Assembly (NCBI GenBank): GCA_947497455.1 | Contig: CANMGU010000001.1 | Coordinates: forward strand, 496,001 to 560,000 | Length of the DNA stretch: 64,000 nucleotides | Reading direction: 5' to 3' | DNA from: an uncultured Sphingomonadaceae bacterium | GTDB taxonomy: Bacteria; Pseudomonadota; Alphaproteobacteria; Sphingomonadales; Sphingomonadaceae | Part shown: positions 9,799-17,508 of the stretch, one piece after another | Layout: every line of letters starts with the position of its first letter | How positions within the stretch are numbered: the first letter of the stretch is position 1 | Notes under the pieces: generated by a model | Seen by the model: only the letters and a program-made list of their open reading frames with translations | Database searches by the model: none | What the model was told of the DNA's origin: nothing | Translations under genes and position numbers: made by a program

Positions 9799-9969
9799 TT
9801 AGGAACTTGCGACTACTTCATCAGCAACTGTGTTCCACATGTTTCCGGTTGAATTTGCCACGCCACTAATCGCCACAATTGCGGTGATCGCGATGAGTGC
9901 CAAAATCAAACCATATTCAACGGCCGTCGCCCCCTGTTCCGAACGATATAATTTTTTAAATAGTCCCAT
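9799..9969 (-). CDS. Second Flp-type pilin, 56 residues
   Basis: Found by reading the minus strand by hand; it is too short for standard ORF cut-offs. It starts MGLFKKLYRSEQGATAVEYG and carries the same Gly/Ala-Thr-Ala-x-Glu-Tyr-Gly prepilin motif and hydrophobic helix as its neighbour, ending VADEVVASS. A good ribosome site (AGAGAGGG) lies seven bases before the ATG. It is a diverged paralogue of the 9520 gene, from which 114 bases separate it. It may be a minor pilin or an independently regulated major pilin. Confidence 0.88.
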   Translation of the reverse strand: MGLFKKLYRSEQGATAVEYGLILALIAITAIVAISGVANSTGNMWNTVADEVVASS

Positions 9970-10064
9970 TATATCCCTCTCTTCACTTCTAAAGTTCTGC
10001 TAAGTTGCGAACGAGCCGTGTTTCACAGAAAGGGATTAACAAAATCCTTACATCGCAAAAAAAA

Positions 10065-10475
10065 GTGGAAAATAATCCGACATATCTGTTCGTAGTGGCT
10101 GCCGCTCTGGTTGACCAAAACCGCAATATTCTGGTGCAACAGCGCCCTCAAGGCAAGCCAATGGCCGGACTGTGGGAATTTCCTGGAGGTAAGGTCGAGG
10201 CCGGAGAAACACCGGAGCAGGCCTTGGTAAGGGAGCTTCAGGAAGAACTTGGTGTGACGATAGAAACTGGGACATTGGTTCCTGCCGCCTTCGCCAGCGA
10301 ACCGCTTGATGGGAAACATCTGCTGCTGCTTCTATATACGTGTCATGAATGGACAGGTGAAGTGCGGAATCTTGAGGCACTTGATATGAAGTGGGTTCCG
10401 GTTAGTGCGTTAGAACAGCTGGAAATGCCTCCCGCCGATATACCTCTGGTCGCACAGTTGCGTGCGATATTGTGA
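10065..10475 (+). CDS. mutT: NUDIX hydrolase, 8-oxo-dGTP diphosphatase (MutT-like)
   Basis: Hydrolyses oxidised dGTP and so prevents A:T to C:G transversions. The full Nudix box is present, from GGKVEAGE through REL to QEELGV, and the flanking WEFPGG and MKWVP segments are typical of MutT. The frame is open upstream to a TTG at 10005. I prefer the GTG at 10065, which leaves five residues before the first strand as in other MutT proteins. Neither start has a clear ribosome site. The length is about 136 residues. Confidence 0.85.
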   Translation: MENNPTYLFVVAAALVDQNRNILVQQRPQGKPMAGLWEFPGGKVEAGETPEQALVRELQEELGVTIETGTLVPAAFASEPLDGKHLLLLLYTCHEWTGEVRNLEALDMKWVPVSALEQLEMPPADIPLVAQLRAIL

Positions 10476-10481
10476 CCGCAG

Positions 10482-11348
10482 TCAGTCTTCCGAAGGTTTG
10501 TTGAGCACGGTTTTCAGAGACATCTGACCGCTACCGCGACGCGCGGGTGTCGGTTGATCAGGATGCGGAGCCCAGCCGCATAGATAAACAATCTCGATTT
10601 GCTCTGTGGTTTTGCCTTCGCCGTCCGCTCGATCCTGAAAACCTTGCTTCATCTTCAGATAGACAGTGCGAGGCAGCGACCGGACTTTATCCTTTAGAAT
10701 ATTTCCGGAGCCCAAATCCCTGATGTCGCTCACCAATTTATCAATATTGGCATAGCGCAGATACAGGCGGTCACTATCTACCACAGGCAATGCAAATCCA
10801 ACCCGGGCCATAAGGTCACCGGCGGTACGGATATCTATTTGCGGATGAACATGGGCAGATATCCTGTCGCCTTCGGCCTCCATCATCGCCATCTTCAAGG
10901 TGGTAAGGCTCTCAGCGCCAATGAAAGAGCCTAGAAAAAGTCCGTCGGGACTCAACACACGTCGCGTCAGCGTCAAAGCCCCCGGCAAATCATTGACGCT
11001 GTCCAGCGTGGCAATGTTTATGATGAGATCAAAGCTGTGATCTGCAAATGGCAGGCGATCTTCGTCACACTGCACCCCTCCGAACGAACCGGCAAACATC
11101 AGGCTCGCGTCGGCGGTCACGATATTGATATTAAGCTTGGTTAGCGCCAATCGGAGATTGGGTCCGGCTTGCCCAACTAACAAGCATTTTTTGAATTCGC
11201 GTTTCACCAGAGAAAGTCGATCCAATATTTCCTTGGCCATGATTTCGCTGATGAAATCCCGGCCTTGAGATCGATGAAATGCCCGATCTCGAAAATAACG
11301 CCTTCTGGCGCGATCAAATAACTCTTCGGGGCCGCTTGTGTCATGCAT
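10482..11348 (-). CDS. Class I SAM-dependent methyltransferase (BioC/NDUFAF5-like)
   Basis: A 288-residue protein starting at ATG 11348 (MHDTSGPEELFD). The frame runs further upstream, but that part overlaps divergent comF and looks non-coding. After an N-terminal FDRARRRYFRDRA segment, motif I is weakly preserved as LLVGQAG, followed by DEDRLPFADHSFDLI and RVLSPDGLFLG, the post-I and motif III regions of BioC-like enzymes. The first segment resembles NDUFAF5, the arginine hydroxylase of complex I assembly, whose bacterial relatives are common in Alphaproteobacteria. The substrate is therefore uncertain. It is divergent from comF with 40 bases between the start codons. Confidence 0.85.
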   Translation of the reverse strand: MHDTSGPEELFDRARRRYFRDRAFHRSQGRDFISEIMAKEILDRLSLVKREFKKCLLVGQAGPNLRLALTKLNINIVTADASLMFAGSFGGVQCDEDRLPFADHSFDLIINIATLDSVNDLPGALTLTRRVLSPDGLFLGSFIGAESLTTLKMAMMEAEGDRISAHVHPQIDIRTAGDLMARVGFALPVVDSDRLYLRYANIDKLVSDIRDLGSGNILKDKVRSLPRTVYLKMKQGFQDRADGEGKTTEQIEIVYLCGWAPHPDQPTPARRGSGQMSLKTVLNKPSED

Positions 11349-11388
11349 ATGGCCTTGTGCCTCTGGTAAGAACGGCCGACAAGAACAA

Positions 11389-12129
11389 ATGGAAATTTTA
11401 TCCGGGTTGCTCAAAACGATGCTCGATTTTGCGCTTCCGCCGCGATGTCCAATTTGCGGTGCTACGGTGGAGTTTGACAATCGCTTTTGCCTGTCCTGTT
11501 GGCAAGGCCTGGATTTCCTGAATAAACCCTGGTGCTCGTCATGCGGCAGGCCCTTTGCTTTTGAACAAGGCGAAGGGGCGCAATGCGTTTCCTGCTTAAA
11601 AATACGGCCGAAGCATGATGGTGTTCGGGCTGTGGTTGCGTATGATAATAAAAGCAGCCTTTTACCCATGCGATTGAAATATGGTGCACGTCTTGGACTG
11701 GCCGATCTAATCGCACAGCAACTGGCCCGATTCCTGGATGATGTTCCGTCTGACGCGCTTATAATCCCGGTGCCGCTCCATAGGCGGCGTCTATGGTCGC
11801 GCGGTTTCAATCAGGCTGTGCTAATCGGTCGCGCCCTTTCGGAACATAGCGGACTTGTCATGCGAACGGATATCTTGATCCGTAAAAAAGCGACTCCGCC
11901 GCTGCGTTCGATGTCCGCGAAACAGAGGCGTAATATTGTACGAAACGCTTTTTTACTGTCACGCGATCGGGAAAGCGGATTGAAGGGAAAAGCGGTCGTT
12001 CTGGTCGATGATGTTTATACTACAGGCTCGACTGCTAATGCCTGTGCTGAAACATTGAAGAAATCAGGAGTGAGCAGCGTATTGGTTTTCTGTTGGGCAA
12101 GGGTGTTGAAGGATGATGAACAGAGTTGA
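11389..12129 (+). CDS. ComF-family phosphoribosyltransferase-like protein
   Basis: A 246-residue protein starting MEILSGLLKTMLDF. An N-terminal double zinc finger has four CxxC pairs (CPIC, CLSC, CSSC, CVSC). The C-terminal half is a type I phosphoribosyltransferase fold with the PRPP motif VVLVDDVYTTGSTANAC and the HRRRLWSRGFNQA segment typical of ComF. In competent bacteria ComF helps import of single-stranded DNA; in others the role is unknown. The frame extends upstream to 11338 but would overlap the divergent methyltransferase start. grxC follows after 56 bases. Confidence 0.93.
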   Translation: MEILSGLLKTMLDFALPPRCPICGATVEFDNRFCLSCWQGLDFLNKPWCSSCGRPFAFEQGEGAQCVSCLKIRPKHDGVRAVVAYDNKSSLLPMRLKYGARLGLADLIAQQLARFLDDVPSDALIIPVPLHRRRLWSRGFNQAVLIGRALSEHSGLVMRTDILIRKKATPPLRSMSAKQRRNIVRNAFLLSRDRESGLKGKAVVLVDDVYTTGSTANACAETLKKSGVSSVLVFCWARVLKDDEQS

Positions 12130-12185
12130 ATTTGTTGCCGATCAGGACCATCTGCGTAGATAAGAAACTAGATTGGAAGACTCTT

Positions 12186-12443
12186 ATGGCGAAAGTCGAA
12201 ATTTATACCAAGTTCACATGTGGATACTGCTTTCGTGCAAAGGCCTTGCTGAACAGCAAAGAGGTTGCTTTTGAAGAAACAGACATCACCATGGGCGGTC
12301 CAAAGCGGCAAGAAATGATCCAGCGTGCCGGAGGAAGTACCACGGTGCCGCAGATATTTATCAATGACCAGCATATCGGGGGCTCCGATGATCTCGCTGC
12401 TTTGGAAGCAGCTGGTAAGCTGGAAGAGCTGTTGGCGGTCTAA
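12186..12443 (+). CDS. grxC: Glutaredoxin 3
   Basis: An 85-residue dithiol glutaredoxin, glutathione-dependent reductant of protein disulfides and a possible electron donor to ribonucleotide reductase. The active site is CGYC (residues 12-15), the cis-proline is in TTVPQIFIN, and the GSH-binding GGSDDL motif closes the domain. The start at 12186 follows GGAAG; a frame to 12126 exists but overlaps comF. The stop codon touches the TTG start of the next gene, so this is an operon with the nitrilase-family gene. Confidence 0.95.
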   Translation: MAKVEIYTKFTCGYCFRAKALLNSKEVAFEETDITMGGPKRQEMIQRAGGSTTVPQIFINDQHIGGSDDLAALEAAGKLEELLAV

Positions 12444-13280
12444 TTGCCAAGCCGTATCGCCTTGGCTCAGATGTGCAGCGGTATAGAACCGGCTGTCAAC
12501 GCCCGCATATTGGAGTCGCATATCGATGAGGCGGCATCTGCAGGCGCAGAAATAATATTTACGCCGGAAATGACAGGACTCGTCGATCGCAATCGCAAAC
12601 GAGCAAAGTCTCGTATCTGTGAAGAGCAGAGCGATTTGGTCCTTCGTACAGCCCGCGATGCGGCATCCCGTAACGCTATATGGGTTGCCCTTGGTTCTCT
12701 GGCGATTAGTCCGAAGGAGGCCGATACCGGCAAGTGGGTAAATCGGTCTTTTCTGATCAACCCTGAAGGTTCAGTTGTCGCACGCTATGACAAGATCCAT
12801 CTGTTTGATGTAGATCTGGATACCGGTGAAACTTGGCGGGAATCGGTCGCCTATGAAAGCGGAACCGAGGCGGTAACGGCATCTGTATTGGGTGCGTCAC
12901 TCGGTCTTTCTGTTTGTTATGATCTGCGTTTTCCCGCGCTCTATGCCGCGCTGACCAATGCTGGTGCTGATATTCTATCGATACCCGCAGCGTTTACGGT
13001 TCCAACCGGGAAGGCGCATTGGGAGATATTATTGCGCGCGCGCGCGATTGAGGCTGGTGTTTTTGTTGTTGCCGCTGCGCAGTCCGGAGAACATGAAGAT
13101 GGCCGAAAAACCTACGGTCACTCTATGGTGATCGACCCGTGGGGTGAGATATTGCTTGATATGGGCACAGAAACCGGTGTGGAGATCTGTGATATTGATA
13201 TGAGCGCCGTCAGTGCCGTGCGCCGCCGCATTCCCGCGATCGCCAATCGTCGGTCATTTGCGGCACCGAAGGACTTGTAA
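12444..13280 (+). CDS. Carbon-nitrogen hydrolase (nitrilase superfamily, Nit1-like)
   Basis: A 278-residue cytoplasmic amidase with the Glu-Lys-Cys triad visible: E42 in FTPEM, K117 in YDKIHLFDVDL and C158 in SVCYDLRFPALY. The last two match the Nit1/NIT2 branch, whose members act on deaminated glutathione or omega-amidase substrates. Neighbouring grxC fits a link to glutathione metabolism. It starts with TTG immediately after the grxC stop, and the DUF1178 gene begins 16 bases after it ends. This trio is a conserved alphaproteobacterial cluster. Confidence 0.9.
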   Translation: MPSRIALAQMCSGIEPAVNARILESHIDEAASAGAEIIFTPEMTGLVDRNRKRAKSRICEEQSDLVLRTARDAASRNAIWVALGSLAISPKEADTGKWVNRSFLINPEGSVVARYDKIHLFDVDLDTGETWRESVAYESGTEAVTASVLGASLGLSVCYDLRFPALYAALTNAGADILSIPAAFTVPTGKAHWEILLRARAIEAGVFVVAAAQSGEHEDGRKTYGHSMVIDPWGEILLDMGTETGVEICDIDMSAVSAVRRRIPAIANRRSFAAPKDL

Positions 13281-13296
13281 TGCCAAGAGCTATGCA

Positions 13297-13803
13297 ATGA
13301 TAGTATTCGACCTAGTTTGCCGAGATGGCGGCCATCAGTTTGAAGGCTGGTTTGGTTCTTCTACCGACTATGAAAAACAGCGCCAAGCGGGCTTGATCGA
13401 TTGCCCAACTTGTGGATGTACGTCCATCGACAAGGCGGTGATGGCGCCGAATGTCGGTATAAAGGGTAACCAGCGTGCCGGTTCGCAGCCAGCCACAACC
13501 CATGCAGAAGAGCCCGCTTCAGCGGATGAGAGCGACCAATCGGTAAGCAATCAGGTTGCTATTTCTGCCGAATATCAGGAGTTAATCGGCAAATTGGCGC
13601 AGGCGCAAGCCAAGATGCTTGAACAGTCGGAATGGGTAGGCGGCGATTTTCCCGAACAAGCACGGGCGATTCATTATGGCGAAAAGGACGTCGTACCGAT
13701 CCATGGAACAGCGTCGGCAGAAGATGCAGCTGAGCTTGAAGAAGAGGGTATTGAGCTTACGCAGCTTCCGCTTCCGGTCACACCACCTGAGGAACAAAAT
13801 TGA
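13297..13803 (+). CDS. DUF1178 family protein
   Basis: A 168-residue protein of unknown function starting MIVFDLVCRDGGH. The N-terminal part carries the family hallmark: a cysteine early in the chain, a GWFGSSTDYEKQ segment and a CPTCG zinc-ribbon knuckle. The middle is acidic and low in complexity. The C-terminal part has the conserved QARAIHYGEKDVVPIHGTA segment. It is the last gene of the comF-grxC-nitrilase group. The annotated frame can be extended to 13213, which would overlap the nitrilase gene and is not needed. Confidence 0.92.
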   Translation: MIVFDLVCRDGGHQFEGWFGSSTDYEKQRQAGLIDCPTCGCTSIDKAVMAPNVGIKGNQRAGSQPATTHAEEPASADESDQSVSNQVAISAEYQELIGKLAQAQAKMLEQSEWVGGDFPEQARAIHYGEKDVVPIHGTASAEDAAELEEEGIELTQLPLPVTPPEEQN

Positions 13804-13841
13804 CTGGTCTATGGCTTAGCCAGAGGTTAGATAGCCGGCAG

Positions 13842-13918
13842 GCGCCCGTAGCTCAGGTGGATAGAGCATCAGATTCCTAATCTGGGGGCCACAGGTTCGA
13901 ATCCTGTCGGGCGCACCA
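13842..13918 (+). tRNA. tRNA-Arg (anticodon CCT)
   Basis: Folds as a complete cloverleaf: acceptor GCGCCCG/CGGGCGC, D-arm GCTCAGGTGGATAGAGC, anticodon stem TCAGA/TCTGG with loop TTCCTAA, T-arm ACAGG-TTCGAAT-CCTGT, discriminator A and encoded CCA. The anticodon CCT reads AGG codons. It is the only tRNA seen and lies at the border between the housekeeping block and the accessory genes that follow. Confidence 0.96.
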
Positions 13919-13938
13919 TTTTTATCGATTATTGGCTG

Positions 13939-14565
13939 TTAGAGATCGAACGCCATGCGCGACATGATTTCGACGCTCTTATTTTCAAATACTGCGTCGC
14001 CTAATTCAGCCTTCTTTTCAGCCAGCAGCTTGTCGCGATCCTTAAGCATATCGACGATTGGATCACGAAAGACTTCGACGGCAGCGGTGAGCCAGTCGTT
14101 GACCAATGGATCACCGGGGGCCTTTTTCATGGAGAAAAGCTTGAGCCGGGATGCGATGGCATCAGCGGGCATGAAATATTCGTATGTCACCCAATAGTTG
14201 GTTGTGAACCAGCTTAGCGGCATACCATCAAGACCAAAGCTGAGTGCGCCGAAATGCACAACACCTTGGGTCGGCTTGCCATTGGGTAATTTCTTGGGTG
14301 GTTCGTAGAGTGCGTCTACACCCTTGAACATGTCGAGCGGCAGAAACATGTGAAAATGGCCATGTTCGCCTTCTTCCCGTTCCTCGGGCTTGTGCGCATG
14401 GTAAAACCAGCGCGACTTGTTGCCGGGGGCAACACAGTCGCCCTTCGGATAATGTTCATACTGAACGAAAGGGGCGTCTGCCGGTACCACTCTGGGTACT
14501 AGCGAGACGCCCTCTTTAGCTATTTGGCCAGTAAGCTCAAACAGCCTTTCTAATGCATTTGTCAA
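13939..14565 (-). CDS. Conserved hypothetical protein with EHGHFHMFL motif, partner of the Cys-rich lipoprotein
   Basis: A 208-residue soluble protein without signal peptide. Distinctive features are an EHYPKGDC segment, an aromatic YHAHKPEE segment and the HGHFH cluster (about residues 67-73), all compatible with a metal site. The C-terminal half is helical and charged. It starts with TTG at 14565, 15 bases and five in-frame codons after the TAA of the cysteine-rich gene, so translation probably depends on re-initiation. I believe it belongs to an uncharacterised family sharing the HGHFH motif but cannot name it with confidence. The tight coupling suggests it matures, metallates or delivers something to the upstream protein. 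Confidence 0.75.
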   Translation of the reverse strand: MTNALERLFELTGQIAKEGVSLVPRVVPADAPFVQYEHYPKGDCVAPGNKSRWFYHAHKPEEREEGEHGHFHMFLPLDMFKGVDALYEPPKKLPNGKPTQGVVHFGALSFGLDGMPLSWFTTNYWVTYEYFMPADAIASRLKLFSMKKAPGDPLVNDWLTAAVEVFRDPIVDMLKDRDKLLAEKKAELGDAVFENKSVEIMSRMAFDL

Positions 14566-14580
14566 TGCGCTGTACTGATA

Positions 14581-14889
14581 TTACTCAGTAGCGGCACATG
14601 CAGCGGCACATGCAGCATCACCAGCGGCACATGCAGCAGCACATGCGGCACAACCAGCGGCTTCAGCGGCACAACCAGCGGCGCATGCAGCAGCACAACC
14701 AGCGGCACATGCAGCATCACCAGCGGCACATGCAGCACAACCAGCGGCACATGCAGCACATTCAGCGGCACATTCTGCAGCTGCAGCAGCATCTTCAGCT
14801 TGCTCAGCACATGCTGAAAGAGCAGGAACTGCAAGAGCAAGACCACCGGCTACTGCCAGCATTTTGCGGAAACTTGTTTCGTTAGACAT
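14581..14889 (-). CDS. Cysteine/alanine-repeat lipoprotein with a one-per-turn Cys ladder
   Basis: A 102-residue protein with an N-terminal signal (basic Arg8-Lys9, hydrophobic stretch) ending in the lipobox LSAC, predicting lipidation at Cys27. After a short Ala/Glu stretch, residues 40-98 contain only Ala, Cys, Gly, Asp and Glu. Fourteen Cys, with Asp58, Glu76 and Asp91 filling the gaps, are spaced i+3 or i+4 with a mean of 3.6 residues, so they line one face of a single alpha helix. The start follows AAAGGGG at eight bases. This looks like a thiolate-rich metal-binding or redox lipoprotein, or a modified-peptide precursor. I know no characterised protein with this pattern. Confidence 0.8.
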   Translation of the reverse strand: MSNETSFRKMLAVAGGLALAVPALSACAEQAEDAAAAAECAAECAACAAGCAACAAGDAACAAGCAAACAAGCAAEAAGCAACAAACAAGDAACAAACAATE

Positions 14890-15059
14890 TAAAATATCCC
14901 CTTTGGAATGAACTAGACTTTCCCCTCTATCTGCAAAGATATAGGCATGGCAAGTCTATTTCTAAGTTATGATCGAAAATGGCAGAAAATCTCGCTTTAT
15001 TGGGCAGTAAATTGGTTAATTGCTCAAAAAAGGGGCGATGAATCGAGCCGATTCTCTCG

Positions 15060-15473
15060 CTATTTCTCGACACCGCGGATTTTCCCCCATTGCCGGGCAA
15101 CGGTGTAGCCGAGATAACCAGTGCCGAACAAAGCATATAGTGGCTCAGGAATACCGACCAGATAGGCGTTCATCCCACGCGCAATATTATGTGCCGCTTC
15201 GGGGTTGATGGCCGCGATCAGGCCCATCGGAATAGACCAGAGCAGCAACAGGTACATAACATATAGAAAACTTGGCCTCGCACGACTGGTCCACGGGTCG
15301 CGAGATCCGGCCTCAGCCAATATCGCAGACATTTGAGCGCGGATTTGCTCCAGTTCCTGGCTGCCTTCGAGTTTGAGCAACTCCAGCTTGGCGCGATCAC
15401 GCCCTTGCTTGTCAGGAATAATCTTGTCGATGATTTTGGATACAGGTCCGATGAGCGTGGATAGTAAAGTCAC
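15060..15473 (-). CDS. GTA-type holin (3TM holin family)
   Basis: A 137-residue protein starting with GTG at 15473, eight bases after AAGGA. A hydrophobic/amphipathic N-terminus (VTLLSTLIGPV) is followed by a charged helical stretch, then hydrophobic segments around FLYVMYLLLLWSIPMGLIAA and LYALFGTGYLGYTV. The order and composition fit the three-TM holins linked to alphaproteobacterial gene transfer agents (Pfam GTA_holin_3TM). It would permeabilise the inner membrane for the endolysin encoded upstream, at 15615. No capsid or tail genes are in the window, as expected when the GTA lysis cassette is unlinked from the structural cluster. Confidence 0.85.
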   Translation of the reverse strand: MTLLSTLIGPVSKIIDKIIPDKQGRDRAKLELLKLEGSQELEQIRAQMSAILAEAGSRDPWTSRARPSFLYVMYLLLLWSIPMGLIAAINPEAAHNIARGMNAYLVGIPEPLYALFGTGYLGYTVARQWGKIRGVEK

Positions 15474-15614
15474 GGGTTTTATCCTTTCTGATTGGATCAC
15501 GGATTAAGAAGGCAGAATTTGAAAATAGCGGCGAAGTGTATTTTGTGTTGGGAAGGTCAGGCCAAAAGGATCACACCAACTGGGGTCAATCTCAGCGCTT
15601 TTTTAGAAGACGCC

Positions 15615-16154
15615 TTATCCGATTCGATTGGCCAACCAGCCGTAAAGAAAAGCCTCATTGGCCGGTCGTTGTTCAGCCAGTTTTATATAGCGTGCGCCTT
15701 GCAAGGCCTCGACAGCCTTGCGCAAAACAACCTCACCGTCGGCTCCGCGCTTGTCCAAGAACCGTTTTAACGCATCGAGGGTTTGTGGGCCTATTTTGCG
15801 GTCGGTTGCAATATCAACATAATCTAGGCCATTGCGATTCAAGGCGTTCAGCGCCCTTTGCAAGAAACCCGCTGCAGTGGCTGGCCCCATATTAATGCCG
15901 GTGTCGAACAATTCCTCGGCCAGCCGTGGAGCCAGCGTTGCGATTTTATCAAAGGCCGGACGTAACCAGTAATTGCGCTTATATATGGCGGCAGCTTGAT
16001 CATAGGGAAAGTGGCGCATGTCACCAGCATAACCGTGACGGCGCGCCACAGCCTGAGTCACGCCCCAGCGGGTTGCGCCACCGCGGTCGGCCGGATGGTT
16101 GGAATAATCACCTTCTATCGCGATGGCATTGTCGATGAGCTTGTCGATATTCAT
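15615..16154 (-). CDS. GH108 endolysin (N-acetylmuramidase) with PG_binding_3 domain
   Basis: A 179-residue peptidoglycan hydrolase. The GH108 signature EGDYSNHPADRGGATRWGVT has the catalytic Glu14 and includes the conserved ADRGG loop. YKRNYWLRPAFD and FDTGINMGP are further family motifs, and the last ~75 residues match the peptidoglycan-binding domain that usually closes these enzymes. A ribosome site (GAGAGGAC) precedes the ATG. There is no signal peptide, so release should depend on the holin 141 bases downstream on the same strand. The pair resembles the endolysin/holin cassette used by Rhodobacter gene transfer agent. Confidence 0.9.
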   Translation of the reverse strand: MNIDKLIDNAIAIEGDYSNHPADRGGATRWGVTQAVARRHGYAGDMRHFPYDQAAAIYKRNYWLRPAFDKIATLAPRLAEELFDTGINMGPATAAGFLQRALNALNRNGLDYVDIATDRKIGPQTLDALKRFLDKRGADGEVVLRKAVEALQGARYIKLAEQRPANEAFLYGWLANRIG

Positions 16155-16361
16155 ATCAGGTCCTCTCTCTCTAGTCAGGGGTTAAGGGTCTGAAATAACC
16201 TATTTGGTTATATGTAGGAAAGAACAATTTTCTGCGATGGAATTTAATTGACTGATTAACTCTGTTCGGGCCTATTCGGAAACATGATTGGCACGATGAT
16301 TCGTCAGATGTGTTGCAGCGTCTGATCAACGCCAAAATAATAATATTTAGGAGCTGGTAGA

Positions 16362-17480
16362 TTGAACTTTGATTTCTCTGATGATCAGAAATTCCTGCGT
16401 GATGAAGCGCGCAAATTTTTGGAAGCCCAGTGCACCAGCGCTCATGTACGCGCCGTGCTTGATGATGATGCGATGAGCCATAATGACGAAGTTTGGCAAA
16501 AAATCGTTGAAATGGGCTGGCTTGGGGCCGCTATTCCGGAAGAATTTGGCGGGCTTGGCTTGGGCATGCTGGAACTTTGCGTGATTGCTGAAGAGCTGGG
16601 CCGGGTTTTGGCACCGGTTCCGTTCGGGTCGTCTGCTTATTTCTTTGCCGAGGCGGTGAAGCTGGCGGGAACCGAGGAACAGAAAGCGGAATGGCTACCC
16701 AATGTCGCCGACGGCAGTATCGTAGGTTGCCTTGCAACCACCGAAGGCCCCGGTGCGCTGTCGGCATCATCGGTTCAGATGATCGCCAAGGATGGCAAGC
16801 TGACCGGGACCAAGGTGCCAGTGACTGATGGTGATGTTGCAACCCACGCCGCGGTGCTGGCCAAAGAGGGCAGCGGGACTGGCCTTTACGTGGTGGCGTT
16901 GGATCAAGACGGAGTATCGCGAAAGTCGCTGAAGACCATTGAGCCGACCCGCAGCCATGCTGAGATTACATTTGATGGCGTACCGGCTAAACGCTTGGGC
17001 AACGAGACCGGCAACGGAATGACGGTGCTCGACCAGGTGATGAACCGCGCGGCGGTTTTGCTGGCTTTTGAACAATTGGGTGGCGCATCGCGCTGTCTGG
17101 AAATGGCCACCGAATATGCCAAGGAACGTCAGGCCTTTGGCCGGCCTATTGGTGGCAATCAGGCGATCAAACACAAGCTGGCTGATATCTATGTGAAAAA
17201 CGAAGTGGCGCGTTCCAATGCCTATTATGGTGCATGGGCGCTATCAACCGATGCAGCAGAATTGCCGGAAGCGGCGGCAGCGGCGCGGGTTGCTGCGTCG
17301 GAAGCCTTCTGGTTTGCGAGCAAAGAAAATATCCAGACGCATGGCGGCATGGGCTTTACCTGGGAGGTGGATTGCCACCTCTATTATCGCCGCGCAAAAT
17401 TGCTGGCCGTGCAGGCCGGCAGCCCGGCAGTCTGGAAAGAAAAACTGGTTTCCGCACTTGAAGCCAAAAACGCGGCTTAG
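16362..17480 (+). CDS. Acyl-CoA dehydrogenase (first of an adjacent pair)
   Basis: A 372-residue FAD-dependent dehydrogenase that introduces a trans-2 double bond in acyl-CoA. The N-terminal helical domain starts NFDFSDDQKFLRDEARKF. A middle beta domain and the C-terminal helical domain follow, with RQAFGRPIGGNQAIKHKLAD and the FAD-binding QTHGGMGFTWE segment. It starts with TTG at 16362, 8-9 bases after AGGAG. The second dehydrogenase begins 28 bases downstream. Such adjacent pairs of a shorter and a longer subunit are typical of heterotetrameric enzymes acting on bulky side chains, for example in steroid degradation; the substrate here is unknown. Confidence 0.92.
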   Translation: MNFDFSDDQKFLRDEARKFLEAQCTSAHVRAVLDDDAMSHNDEVWQKIVEMGWLGAAIPEEFGGLGLGMLELCVIAEELGRVLAPVPFGSSAYFFAEAVKLAGTEEQKAEWLPNVADGSIVGCLATTEGPGALSASSVQMIAKDGKLTGTKVPVTDGDVATHAAVLAKEGSGTGLYVVALDQDGVSRKSLKTIEPTRSHAEITFDGVPAKRLGNETGNGMTVLDQVMNRAAVLLAFEQLGGASRCLEMATEYAKERQAFGRPIGGNQAIKHKLADIYVKNEVARSNAYYGAWALSTDAAELPEAAAAARVAASEAFWFASKENIQTHGGMGFTWEVDCHLYYRRAKLLAVQAGSPAVWKEKLVSALEAKNAA

Positions 17481-17508
17481 TCGATAATTCCCTGAGAAGG
17501 ACAAAAAA

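Noticed and set aside
10482..11810. 442-residue version of the methyltransferase
   Set aside because: The first ~154 residues overlap comF on the other strand and lack methyltransferase-like sequence; ATG at 11348 gives a normal-length protein.
14590..14790. CRISPR-like short repeats
   Set aside because: The repeat units are codon triplets of a translated Ala/Cys stretch. They are of uneven length and there are no unique spacers.
14598..14885. Plus-strand ORF rich in Gln, His, Arg and Met opposite the Cys-rich gene
   Set aside because: It is the antisense reading of the repeated Ala/Cys codons. It has no ribosome site, while the minus-strand frame has one plus a signal peptide with a clean lipobox.
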